Assembly (NCBI RefSeq): GCF_002127325.2
Contig: NC_035448.2
Coordinates: forward strand, 112,293,473-112,357,472
Direction: 5' to 3'
Source: Helianthus annuus
Lineage: Eukaryota; Streptophyta; Magnoliopsida; Asterales; Asteraceae
Length of the DNA: 64,000 bases
The position numbers and the translations under genes were made by a program. This document shows positions 10,017 to 19,918 of this stretch, in pieces (positions within the stretch are counted from its first letter, which is position 1; each line of letters begins with the position of its first letter). The notes beneath the pieces were generated by a model. The model was not told the origin of the DNA. It did no database searches and saw only the letters and a list, made by a program, of their open reading frames with translations.

Positions 10017-10208
10017 AACGCTGAGTGAATTAAACACTAGTCTTTTGTGTTTGATCTCAGTTACACAATTGCACATTCCTCGATTTTCGAGTCTAGACAA
10101 AGAACTTAGGAAATGTTCAACTTTTCGTTTATTTTATCTTTATTTTTATTATTAGCTTTGTCTTATATATTTTGTTGTGCAACTTGTTTAATTTTTGACA
10201 GGTTCATC

Positions 10209-11480
10209 ATGCCGCCACGTATGCGAGGACGAGGAGGATTCGCCACATCACATAACCACGAGGCAGGACCCTCGCACAGGCGAGCCCCATCAGCTTCGCA
10301 CAACACTGCAGCCCATGATCTTTGGAGATCATTCGCCGAGCCAGCCAGGCACTCGGTATCTTTGAGCACTTCGCCATCCCTACCCCACTCATTTGGGCCC
10401 CATTCTGAAATTGGGCCCCACGACTCCCATGGATCTTTCATTCCATTACACCAGTCACCTCACCATTACCCAGCACAAGCTTATCAGGGCCTGTATAACC
10501 CTGATGCTTACTTGGATGAACCAGTGGGTCATAACCCACTAGGACCTGAAGACCACTTCTCTGGTGGTAACGAGATGGAGGTCGACGAGGACACTGACCC
10601 TTCCCTGCCACCGTCCGGCACGCCTAACCATCCCATTGAGATATCGGATGGGTCACCATACAGGGGATCACCATTCAATGGTGTTGACAGCTACGAGGAG
10701 AGGTTTAAGCAGCACGAGTGGTTTTACACCCCCAGCCACCACAACTCTCTGATGCTCCAGTCTCACCATGGTTCTCCGGTGCACTCGCAGCACCACTCTC
10801 AGCAGCAGCAGCTTCAGCAGCCGCCTTTGCAGCAGGACCCATCTGAGGCCTTTTGGCGCGACGTGATTACTCCGTCGCCACCACCACCACCAGTTTTGCC
10901 TCCTCCGCCTCAGAGGCCAAGGAGGAACGCGCGTATGTCTACGCGAGGAGGGATTCGCATTGCCACCCCTCGACATTCAGGTAGCGGCCGCTACTCGCCG
11001 CTCCACGAGGAGTCAGAGATGGGAGAGTCTCAGCATCCCGTCTCAGAGGTTACTTCTGCGACTATTGCACCACTACCGCCGCAGAACTTTGGAGGGCCCA
11101 TTCCTGCGTATGCTAGCGCAGCGCACTTCAAACCCGTTCGAGCCGACTTTTCCTCCCGTTATGATTATACGGGAGATCCCTACTGGTTAGCTTCAGGCTA
11201 CAACCCTCTCAACCAGGAGAGTACTTTTGGAGGTCCCTGGGCTACGGGACCATCAGCTTTTGGATTCCCACCACAGGGATACCAGCAGCCGCAGCCTCCA
11301 CCGCCACAGCAGTACCAGCCACCCGCCGCCGGCGCCGATGATGTCGCCACCGCAAGTCCAAGAAATCCTGCAAGGGATACACGACGTGCGACGGAATTGC
11401 AAAATGATCGCCGACACAACCGCGGTATGTTCAAGAAGATGGTTGACTTGATTAAGGGTAAGAGTAAGAAGGATTATTAA
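10209..11480 (+). CDS. Extra ORF upstream of gag in chromovirus E1 (Pro/His/Gln-rich, 423 aa)
   Basis: The ATG at 10209 gives MPPRMRGRGGFATS and a 423-residue frame. It is chosen over the in-frame ATG at 10113 because the latter adds a 32-residue hydrophobic leader lying in T-rich sequence next to the primer site. The protein has a basic RG-rich start, a Ser/His/Pro-rich half, an acidic patch (EMEVDEDTDPS, about residue 120), His/Gln runs (SQHHSQQQQLQQPP), a proline run (PSPPPPPVLPPPPQRPRR) with an adjacent basic patch, and a basic C-terminus (FKKMVDLIKGKSKKD). It appears largely disordered, with no zinc finger, protease or polymerase motif. The same ORF, frameshifted, occurs in E2 (63048-64000). 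I recall similar uncharacterised proteins in Asteraceae annotations. Function is unknown; RNA or DNA binding, or a capsid accessory role, are only guesses. Confidence 0.8.
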   Translation: MPPRMRGRGGFATSHNHEAGPSHRRAPSASHNTAAHDLWRSFAEPARHSVSLSTSPSLPHSFGPHSEIGPHDSHGSFIPLHQSPHHYPAQAYQGLYNPDAYLDEPVGHNPLGPEDHFSGGNEMEVDEDTDPSLPPSGTPNHPIEISDGSPYRGSPFNGVDSYEERFKQHEWFYTPSHHNSLMLQSHHGSPVHSQHHSQQQQLQQPPLQQDPSEAFWRDVITPSPPPPPVLPPPPQRPRRNARMSTRGGIRIATPRHSGSGRYSPLHEESEMGESQHPVSEVTSATIAPLPPQNFGGPIPAYASAAHFKPVRADFSSRYDYTGDPYWLASGYNPLNQESTFGGPWATGPSAFGFPPQGYQQPQPPPPQQYQPPAAGADDVATASPRNPARDTRRATELQNDRRHNRGMFKKMVDLIKGKSKKDY

Positions 11481-11506
11481 ATCCTTTGTTGTTAGCTCAT
11501 TTACTC

Positions 11507-11659
11507 ATGTCCCTGCGTGGACATTATTCCTGTATTCTACCCCTGCGTGGGTATATTTCTCTTATTCTACCCCTGCGTGGGTATGTTGTTCTGTTAACCC
11601 CTGCGTGGGTTTGTTTTTTTTATTTGTTGTTGTTGTTATTGTTTAGCCCCTGCGCGGGC
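11507..11659 (+). repeat. Five mini-hairpins with conserved CTGCG(T/C) loop and covarying stems (E1)
   Basis: The stems are ATGTCC/GGACAT (11507-11524), TACCC/GGGTA (11538-11553), TACCC/GGGTA (11568-11583), AACCC/GGGTT (11596-11611) and GCCC/GGGC (11646-11659). Each encloses the loop CTGCGT, or CTGCGC in the last. The array starts 27 bases after the stop codon of the upstream ORF. All five hairpins, in the same order and with the same stems, occur in E2 (62883-63036). Stem changes that keep pairing around a fixed loop argue for a structure in RNA or single-stranded DNA. Confidence 0.85.
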
Positions 11660-12354
11660 ATGTTATTCATGTTATTTGAATTAAAGTCCCGTTTAGGGCA
11701 AAGATGTACTAGTTACTTTATTAAAATTTGAAATGGTTAATTTGAATTTCTCATTTTATTTATGTGCATGAAATAATATTAAAATAAATGGAAAATATCA
11801 ATTTTTATTTGATTTGCCATTTTAATAAGAATCTTAGTAAGGTAGAACCTAGCTTGAATGCCTTATTACAGGCCTAGCCAATATGGTAAAACCTGGTTGA
11901 AAAGATTCAAATCTCTGTTAACATCTGAAACATGTTAACATTCTGGCTAAGCGTGATCTGTAAATCACACAAGCCACCCTTTTTAATAAATTATCTACAG
12001 ATTATATCTGTACACAAGTCTGTTTATGACTTGATACCTACGGGTTATGACTATGTCATATAGTGGCAGTTGTGGTTTATGACTCCCTGCCTAGTAAAGG
12101 ATTATTTGTTTAATTATACAATGCTAATCCTATAAAAATCTAAATTTATAATTTAGTAAGTTGTCCGAAGTGACTAGGCCTATTGTGCCAATATATATAT
12201 TTCATTCCATAATATAGTTGCTAATAAAAGCCTGAATGAAATTAAATAAATTAACTATTATGATTCTTAATATCATGGTTAATAAATCGTCTAGAACGAT
12301 AATACTGTTAGGTTTCTAAATAAGACCTTGTCCTTTTATGTAGCTTAAAGCTAC
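11660..12354 (+). other. Non-coding spacer between extra ORF and gag (E1)
   Basis: About 700 AT-rich bases without a frame. The stretch is conserved in E2 (62191-62882) although non-coding, including GTTAACAT repeats near 11920-11950. It may be leader for gag. A direct inverted repeat TAGCTTAAAGCTA lies just before the gag ATG (12341-12353). Confidence 0.6.
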
Positions 12355-13703
12355 ATGGCCAAATCGGAGGAGACCAACAGTCATTCTGGAGAACACCCAG
12401 ATAATACCAGGATTCACGTCACTGGTGAAGAATTGCAAGCACTGATAGATAACGCTGTTGCCAAAGCTATGGATAGGCAATTCAGAATCTAGCGGTACTC
12501 GGAGTAGGACCCGAACAGTATCGCACGTAAAGCCCAAGACTCATTCTGAGGCTCATAGTAAGCCACCTTCTAAAAAGAGTGAGCCGAAGAAGATGAGGAG
12601 GATAATCACTCCTCCAACCACAGCAGTATTCCTAAGCAAGAAGTCAAGCTGAAGCATGATACGCACAGCAAGTCCTGTACGTACAAAGTATTTCGTATCT
12701 TGCAAACCCAGAGATTTTACTGGGGAAAAAGGAGCAGTTGACTGCATGACATGGATTGATGAGATGGATACTTGTTGATATCAGCGGGTGTGCTGATAGG
12801 GACGTCGTGAAGTACGTGTCCCAGTCGTTCAAGGGAGATGCGTTAGCATGGTGGAAGTCACTCCTACAAGCTGCCGGTAAGGCCACACTGTACGGTTTGT
12901 CATGGGAACAGTTTGTGGCCCTGATCAAAGAGAATTTCTGCCCGCAGCATGAGGTCGAAAGAATTGAATCGGATTTCGTATCTCTGGTTATGAAGAACCT
13001 CGATTGTCAAGCGTATCTTACTACGTTCAACACTTTATCTCGGTTAGTGCCTTATCTGGTGACCCCGGAGCCGCGAAGGATTGCTCGATTTATTGGGGGT
13101 CTGGCACCGGAGATAAAGGCAAGCGTCAAGGCTTCAAGGCCTACGACATTTAGATCCGTAGCTGATCTATCCCTCTCCCTCACTCAAGATGTAGTCAGAC
13201 TGAGAGCTATGAAGAGCTCAGAGGAAAACAAGAGGAAACGTGAGGATGACACCTCACGAAGATCTGAGAAACGACACAAGGGAAACAACGACCATAAGAA
13301 AGGGTCGGGGTTCAAGAAAGGAGATCAGTCGGGTGAAAAACCCAGATGCAAGAACTGCAAGAGACACCATTTTGGGAAATGTCGTTTGGAAGCAAATCCC
13401 AGTCTCGAGAAACGATGTGGAATCTGCAAGTCCACAGACCATAAAGCTCTTAGATTGCAAGAAGATGAAGGATGCAACTTGTTTTGGTTGCAACGAGAAA
13501 GGGCATATCCGGCCAAATTGCCCAAAGAATGCGAAGAAAGCTGACGAGGAAAGAAGACTAATGCGAGAGTCTTCAGAATGGACGCCAAGGAAGCAGTTCT
13601 AGACGACAACGTCATTACAGGTACGTTTCTTGTAAATGATGTTTTTGCTAGAGTCTTGTTTGATTCAGGAGCTGATAAGTCGTTTGTAGATGATAAGTTT
13701 TGT
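12355..13703 (+). pseudogene. Decayed gag and start of protease, chromovirus E1
   Basis: The ATG at 12355 begins MAKSEETNSHSGEHP. Relative to E2, two bases are missing near 12486, which gives an early stop, and further shifts follow near 12640, 12775 and 13445. The central part (12756-13240) matches the Retrotrans_gag capsid region, with KGDALAWWKSL and FIGGLAPEIKASV. Three zinc-knuckle-like motifs follow: CKNCKRHHFGKC, CGICKSTDH..., and CFGCNEKGHIRPNC, the last with all four ligands. After them the protease active site LFDSGADKSFVDD is readable at about 13655-13700, then the sequence ends in N. Gag and protease are needed for particle assembly and maturation; this copy could make neither intact. 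Confidence 0.88.
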
Positions 13704-13716
13704 NNNNNNNNNNNNN
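13704..13716. other. Run of 13 N (assembly gap)
   Basis: The bases on the left are chromovirus protease. Those on the right are the inside of an Athila-like LTR, corresponding to base 27461 of the 3' LTR. The two flanks do not belong to one element. About 975 bp of the D1 LTR, the rest of E1 pol and its 3' LTR are missing at this point. An odd gap length of 13 suggests an estimated or trimmed join. Confidence 0.95.
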
Positions 13717-14414
13717 GTCAAATTTAGTAGGATCTCCTTCAATGCCCATAGGTATTGGATGGCGGGGATCCAAACTCTTTGACCCCCTCATAAGTTAACT
13801 ACTATTAATACTATAACCCGACTATTTAGGACTGTATCCCAGCTGACTCAGACTACTTAGTCGAGGGTAACGTCACCTCCAAAGAAGGGCCTACCATAAT
13901 TTGCATTAATAACTTAATTCATTATTTTTTAATAATCCGACCCTTTAGGATTGTATCCTTGCTGACTCAAACTAATGGGTTGAGGGGTAACGTCGCCTTC
14001 AAAAGAGGGGCCTACTACAATAACTAAGATAATCTCTTAAACAAGTGCAAAAGTGCGAAAATAATCAAAGGTTATACTAATACACGAGTCGGATCCAAGT
14101 GATTCATCTTGTCTATCTGTTTTTATTTTTATTTTATTTTCAGCATTTAGTTAGTTTTTATTTTCTTAGTTTAAAAATCTTTTCTAACATTTTGATTTGG
14201 TTAGACGTTGAGGATAAACCGGTACTAAAAGCTCTTGTGTCCTTGGACGACCTCGGTATCTTACCAATACTATACTACGTCCACGATGGGTGCACTTGCC
14301 CATTTGTGTTGTTTAGTGTTAGTAAATATCGTGTTTTATAAATTTAAAACTTGGCTAAAAGTGTAAAAAGGGCTTAAATATACATCTAAAATATATTACA
14401 CCTAACGCGCATCA
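13717..14414 (+). repeat. Truncated 5' LTR of D1 (last 698 bp)
   Basis: It aligns closely with 27461-28155 of the 3' LTR and ends ACGCGCATCA. The first 975 or so bases of the LTR fall in the N gap, which removes the U3 promoter region. Confidence 0.9.
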
Positions 14415-14420
14415 AGTTTT

Positions 14421-14438
14421 TGGCGCCGCTGCCGGGGA
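14421..14438 (+). other. Primer binding site, tRNA-Asp type (D1)
   Basis: TGGCGCCGCTGCCGGGGA follows the LTR end by six bases. Athila elements use a nearly identical primer site. Confidence 0.88.
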
Positions 14439-14550
14439 CACAAGGATTTTAAGAAAGCTTAAAATCGACGGCCTAATCAGTTTTTCAAACCTTTTTAAAA
14501 CGCGCGCACATTTTTCTGCATTTTAGTTTAATTTGCATTTACAGTAGCCT

Positions 14551-14744
14551 GAACACGGGACCGTGCTCACTGAACACGCCCCGTGCTGCATATTTTTAGT
14601 TAGATACCCAGATACAGAGTCTGAACACGGGGCCGTGCTCATTGAACATGCCCCCGTGTCCAACGAGACCAGTAACTTTAATTAAAACGCCCAGATACAG
14701 ATCCTGCACACGGGACCGTGTCCACTGAACACGGGGTCGTGTCC
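14551..14744 (+). repeat. Three paired CACGG..CCGTG palindromes in the D1 leader
   Basis: Three pairs lie at 14551-14588, 14621-14662 and 14704-14744. In each pair a CACGG-GN-CCGTG unit is followed 5-10 bases later by another palindromic unit such as CACGCCCCGTG or CACGGGGTCGTG. They precede the first ORF. Confidence 0.8.
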
Positions 14745-14814
14745 AGCTTCTGTTTCCGTCTTTGTTTTTGTTTTCTAGTCCCGAGACTCAGTTGTGGTCT
14801 GCTGAGTGATTCTT

Positions 14815-15309
14815 ATGGATCAATACTCAGGAGGTTACAACTACACCTATGAGGAGGATGATTATATGAGAGACTATTGCACTAATTATGGAAACCCGCA
14901 CTCGGTACAATATTGTAACTTGTTTCAACCATCCACTTCATACAACCATTATGAGGAGCCCAGGTACGAGCCATCAACTTCATACACATCCTATGAAGAC
15001 CAAAGGTATGAACCTTCTCCCTCATACTCATATTTTGATGAACCAAGGTATGAACCTTCATACTCATACTTTGAAGACTCAAGATATGAGCCACAACCTT
15101 CATACACTTATTATGAGGAACCATGGCGTGAACAACCCACCTCATATGAGTACTATGAAGAACAAAGTTACGACCCTTATCCATCATATACTGACAATGA
15201 AGAACAATGGGGTGAACCATCTACTTCATATGGGTATTATGAGGAACCAAGGATCGAACAACCGGATTCAAGCTTTGAAATCCCAATTCTTTCTCTCTCA
15301 CCGAGGTAA
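14815..15309 (+). CDS. Tyr/Glu/Pro-rich repeat ORF of D1 (164 aa), position of gag N-terminus
   Basis: The ATG at 14815 gives MDQYSGGYNYTYEEDD. From about residue 40 the protein is seven or so repeats of roughly 17-20 residues, of the pattern YEEPRYEP-xx-SY-x-YYE, with variants such as FDEPRYEP, YEEPWREQP and NEEQWGEP. Tyr, Glu, Pro and Ser dominate; there is no zinc knuckle or transmembrane segment. It begins about 380 bases after the primer site, where Athila gag should start, and the downstream sequence (15310-15780) is a broken continuation. D2 elements with nearly the same LTRs have an unrelated ORF here. It may be an expanded low-complexity Gag N-terminus; function is unknown. Confidence 0.65.
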   Translation: MDQYSGGYNYTYEEDDYMRDYCTNYGNPHSVQYCNLFQPSTSYNHYEEPRYEPSTSYTSYEDQRYEPSPSYSYFDEPRYEPSYSYFEDSRYEPQPSYTYYEEPWREQPTSYEYYEEQSYDPYPSYTDNEEQWGEPSTSYGYYEEPRIEQPDSSFEIPILSLSPR

Positions 15310-18300
15310 CCAATAGGATATTAGAAACACATTAAACTATCAAACGTTGCATAAAAGAATCTCGTGCAAGGGAAGAGGAGTCCCGCGCAAGAGAAGAATT
15401 AAATTTTAATAATAATGTAGAGATAGTTGAAAATGTAAAAATGGAAGAACAAGAAAGTGAAAAACCGACACATGAGTTAAACAACGAAAAAGGTGAGGCC
15501 GATAATGTTAAAATTCAAGAAGGGTCTAATTTTAAAGAAATTAATCTCTTGTCACCTTCTTTCGAAAATCATTGTTTAGTAACCCCTCATGCCACGTTTT
15601 TAAAAGAGTTAAGCACTAACACTAAAATTGAAGAAATGGTAAGTGTTAAGTTAACAAATGATCAAACCTCGCTAATAAAAGAAGATCCTTTTAAAATTAA
15701 CATTACACCGGTTCCGTTTTCTTTCAAAATTCATTTATTAGTAATATCACCATTGATAAAGATCTTTGTGTTAACATAATGCCTAACTACTTTTTGAAAA
15801 AGTTAAGTATTAGTGTGATTTTGCTCCACTTCAAATACCCATTTTTCTATCCGATCGGAAAGTAATAAAATCAATCGGTGTAGTTGAGGATGTCTTGGTT
15901 CAAGCAAATCAAATGGTAATCCCAACCAACTTTGTCATCCCGATGACGCTCATTTAGTCTTGGAAAACCTTTTGTAAAAACTCATAAAGCTTTGAAGAAC
16001 CGGAAATTCAAAATCTACCTCTTCAATTAGGGGCATTCAAAAGGAGCATAGATCTTGAGCGTTCAATGAAATATCCTTTTGGCAATAATGACCCCCTAAT
16101 TGAAGATGAGGATGAGCCACCCGATACAACTGAAGAAGATAACCACTTTGTTGAAGAAGAAATCGCCATAGAACAAACCTTTAAGGTTCTTGATCTAGAT
16201 GAGCCACCAAATAAGATGTCTCCTAAAGACCCCCCATTGAGCTCAAAGAACTTCCTAAAGGTTTGGAATATGCTTTTCTAGACAAAGATGGTAATTTGTC
16301 TGTAATTATTTCATCTAAATTAAGTAGCATAGAAAAGAGAATTAGTTAATCTTCTTAAAAACACAAAATGCGATGCTTGGAAGCTTGTAGATATTAAAGG
16401 AATAAGTCCTTCCATGTGCACGCACAAAATTTTAATGAATGATGATTACAAAACAGTAATTCAACCACAACGAAGAGTAAATCCCAATGTACAAGAAGTG
16501 GTTAAAAATGAAGTCATCAAGCTACTTGACGCCGGACTAATCTATCATATCTCCGTTAGTCCATGGGTAAGTCCCGTCCAAGTAGTCCCAAAGAAAGGAG
16601 GTATGACGGTAATAACTAATGTAAAAAATGAATCAATACTGACAAGAACCGTCACAGGATGAAGAGTTGTATAGACTATAGACGATTAAATGAAGCAATA
16701 AGGAAAGACCACTTTCCTTTGCCCTTCATTGATCAAATGTTAGAACGACTATATCTCCGGTCATAAATTTTATTGTTTCTTGGATGGTTTTTCAAGTTAC
16801 TTTTCAAATCCCGATAGCACCTGAAGACCAAGAAAAGACAACTTTCACATGCCCCTACGGAACTTTTGCCCTATCGACGCATGCCATTCGGTCTATAATG
16901 CACCTGCAACATTCCAACGTTGTTATGGTAGCCATTTTCCATGATATGATAGAAAAGACAATGGAAGTCTTCATGGACGACTTTTCTATCTTTGGAGACT
17001 CATATGACCAATGCCTCGATAACCTTGAACGAATGCTATCCCGATGTGAGGAAACTAACCTCGCCCTTAACTGGGAAAAATGCCATTTCATGGTAACAGA
17101 GGGAATAGTACTCGGTCACAAAATCTCAAGCGAAGGTATGGAAGTTGATCGAGCAAAAATAGAAACTATTTCTCGACTACCTCCACCATCCTTCGTTAGA
17201 GCAATCAGAAGTTTCTTAGGGCATGCCGGATTTTATAGAAGGTTTATCAAGGACTTTTCGAAAATTTAAGACCTCTAACAAAATTACTTGAAAAAGATGC
17301 ACCTTTCATCTTTGACAAAGAATGCAATCAAGCATTTCTAACCCTCAAGGAAATGCTAGTCAATGCACCTATCATGATAGCACCCGATTGGAAATTTCCT
17401 TTCGAAATCATGTGTGATGCAAGTGACTTTGCTGTTGGAGCAGTCTTGGGACAAAGAAAATAAAAGCATTTCCACCCAATTTATTATGCTAGTAAAACGC
17501 TTAACGATGCACAAGAAAATTACCAACTACAGAAAAAGAATTACTAGCTGTGGTGTTTGCTTTTGATAAATTCCGTTCTTACCTTGTTCTTTCTAAAATT
17601 GTAGTCTATACAGATCATGCAGCTATCAAATACCTCTTCAAGAAACAAGACGCAAAACCCCATTTGATCAGATGGATTCTACTCCTCCAAGAGTTCGACA
17701 TTGAAATCAAAGACAAAAGAGGAGCAGAAAACACTGCTGCAGATCATCTTTCACGCCTAGAAGACCCAGCTTTGGAGGCAACTAGGGACGAGCAGATCAA
17801 CGAAAAATTTCCCACAGAGTCCTTGGAAATGATGGAGAGTAGACAAGAACCATGGTATGCCGACTATGCTAATTATTTAGCTAGCGGTATAGTCACCAAA
17901 GGATGGCCGCATCACGAAAGAAAGAAATTCTTTGCTGATGTAAAGCATTACTTTTGGGAAGACCCTTATCTTTTCAAATATGTGCCGACCAACTCATCCG
18001 AAGGTGTGTCCGTGGTAATGAAGCACGAAGAATTCTCCGTCAATGTCATGAAGGTCCATACGGAGGGCATCATGGTGCCGCTAGTACCGCATGAAAGTAT
18101 TTGATTCAGGATTTTATTGGCCAACCATTTACAAAGATGCACAAAATCTTGTAAAGACATGTGACGCTTGCCAAAGATCAGGTAATATTTCTTCCAAAAA
18201 CGAAATGCCTCAAAACGACATTCTCGTTTGTGAAATTTTTGATGTGTGGGGACTCGATTTTATAGGACCCTTCCACCGTCAAAAAGAAACAAATATATAC

Positions 18301-19110
18301 TTGTGGCAGTCGATTACTTGTCTAAATGGGCAGAGGCCGAAGCTCTTCCAACTAACGATGGAAGAGTAGTGGTAAAATTTCTGAAAAAGTTATTCTCTCA
18401 TTTTGGAACACCAAAAGCTTTGATAAGTGATAGAGGTACCCATTTTTGCAATCATCAACTCGAAAAAATATTAACAAGGTATGGGGTCTATCACCGGGTC
18501 TCAAACAGCATATCACCCTCAAACAAATGGGCAAGCCGAAGTGACTAACTGAGGTTTAAAAAGAATACTTGAAAAAACCGTAGGTTTAAATAAAAAAGAA
18601 TGGGCTGATAAATTAGATGATGCTTTATGGGCTTTTCGCACTGCTTATAAAACTACTATAGGCACAACCCCATATAAGCTCGTCTATGGAAAAAGTTGTC
18701 ACTTGCCGGTAGAAATAGCTCACAGAGCCTAGTGGGAAATAAAAAACATAAACTTAGACTTAGAAACTGCAGGTAAAAATCGATTCTGTCAAATGAATGA
18801 ATTAGACGAATTAAGGAATTATGCATACTCTAACTCCGAAATTTATAAGGAAAGAATGAAAAATTTACACGATAAATATATTAAGTCTAATGAATTTCGG
18901 GTAGGAGACCAAGTTCTGTTGTTTATTTCGCGACTTCGATTATTTCCTGGTAACTAAAAATCTAGGTGGTCAGGACCTTTTTCCGTCACCCATGTTTTTC
19001 CTCACGGTGCAGTAGAAATTAAAGCTCGAAATGGTATACCATTTAAAAGTCAATGGCCAACGGCTAAAACTCTACCGAGGATCCATTGAGGATGAAGAAG
19101 AGGAGATCTC
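15310..19110 (+). pseudogene. Decayed gag/pol remainder of Athila-like D1 (protease, RT, RNase H, integrase)
   Basis: Frames are broken by many shifts and stops. Recognisable parts in order: a lysine/glutamate-rich stretch 15441-15779; a degenerate protease region about 15690-15970 (a CVNIMPNYF-like motif across a frame change); RT 16414-17269, with PWVSPVQVVPKKGG, CIDYRRLNEAIRKDHFPLPF and FMDDFSIFG; RNase H 17295-17770, with [25 protein letters not shown] and [11 protein letters not shown]; integrase from about 17860, with a zinc-binding part ([11 protein letters not shown]), core (WGLDFIGPF, then DRGTHFCNHQ and a broken HPQTNGQAE) and a C-terminal module to about 19110. These domains in an autonomous element copy RNA into DNA and insert it. 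This copy cannot, having at least ten interruptions. Confidence 0.88.
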
Positions 19111-19263
19111 GCTCAAACGGTTAACGAATGAAAAGCATCCACATCATACCGAAATGTTGCAAACAAATGAGTATACATCAAAACCTGTAAGTCTTCTAAC
19201 CATGTTTTCGGAAAAAGGGGTATGCACACGAGCACATAAAAAAAATTTCAAAAACTTTTGCTC

Positions 19264-19302
19264 GGCACGAGGCCGTGTCCGCTGGACACGGGGCCGTGTC
19301 GA
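19264..19302 (+). repeat. Paired CCGTG palindrome upstream of predicted donor (D1)
   Basis: CACGAGGCCGTGTCC and GGACACGGGGCCGTGTC are separated by a few bases. The pair lies about 130 bases upstream of the predicted splice donor at 19436, a position comparable to the pair at 48611-48650 in D2. Confidence 0.75.
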
Positions 19303-19435
19303 GGCAACTGTCGGGATAAAACCTCTTTTCATAACAGTTACCTCATTCCACACGCCCCGTTTTGCCGAAAGCGCTCTGGTTCAAGGCGATTTTCCGCAGA
19401 TTTCCGACGTTACTTCCACGTTTAACAACATCAAG

Positions 19436-19918
19436 GTATGATTCTATCATCAATAGTAGTTAGATTAGTTACTTGCATGTAGTTAAACATCAAAAATTTG
19501 GGGAAAAATCTAGGGTTCTTCAAGTTCATCCAGATCGAACTTCAAATTTTTGATAGAATCTGTTAGTATTAGTTTAGATTAGTATAATGGGAAGTAAATA
19601 CACTTGTATTGTTGATAGATTTGTCCGATTTCTCACTAGAACCTCAAACCCTTGTTTTTGAACCGAAAAAGATGAAATTGGAAGGGTAAATGAGTTGTTT
19701 TGGAAAAAACGACACTTAGGGTTTCATTTTCGGGGAAACCGCACCTGCTTGGCCAAAATTTTCAGATTTTCGGGACCGGGATGAAAAATGAAGTTTTTGG
19801 GTTACAGACGTCTGGACACGGGGTCGTGCCCGCTGAACACGGGCCGTGTCCAGCCCACTGTTTGCAGTTTCTTTAAAAATCTCATTGTTTCATGCTAATT
19901 TTTGGTGTATTCTTTCAG
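19436..19918 (+). other. Predicted intron before the Athila-type 3' ORF (D1)
   Basis: The donor is CAAG|GTATGA at 19436 and the acceptor GTATTCTTTCAG| at 19918, immediately before ATG at 19919. The interval of 483 nt is T-rich, has no frame, and contains a palindrome pair at 19812-19853. D2 has the same layout (48748-49110). Splicing of a downstream ORF is known for some env-like plant elements; here it is inferred from motif quality and position only. Confidence 0.5.

Larger units (their letters stand above)
6461..13703 (+). mobile_element. Chromovirus-like Ty3/gypsy element E1 (Tekay/Del-like), truncated at an assembly gap
   Basis: It comprises a 3.54-kb 5' LTR, an initiator-Met primer site, an extra Pro/His/Gln-rich ORF, a mini-hairpin array, then gag and the start of protease. 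It stops within protease at a run of 13 N. The remaining pol and 3' LTR are absent. E2 (54125-64000, minus strand) has the same order with pol ending in a chromodomain, which identifies the family. gag contains frameshifts relative to E2, so E1 is not autonomous. Confidence 0.88.

Noticed and set aside
10668..11434. Overlapping ORFs inside the extra chromovirus ORF
   Set aside because: GC-rich, stop-poor sequence gives long shadows; the 10209-11480 frame is preferred because it is longest, starts soon after the primer site and is collinear in E2.
11507..11659. Rho-independent terminators
   Set aside because: The small GC stems recall bacterial terminators, but there is no U-tract rule here and the DNA is a plant retrotransposon.
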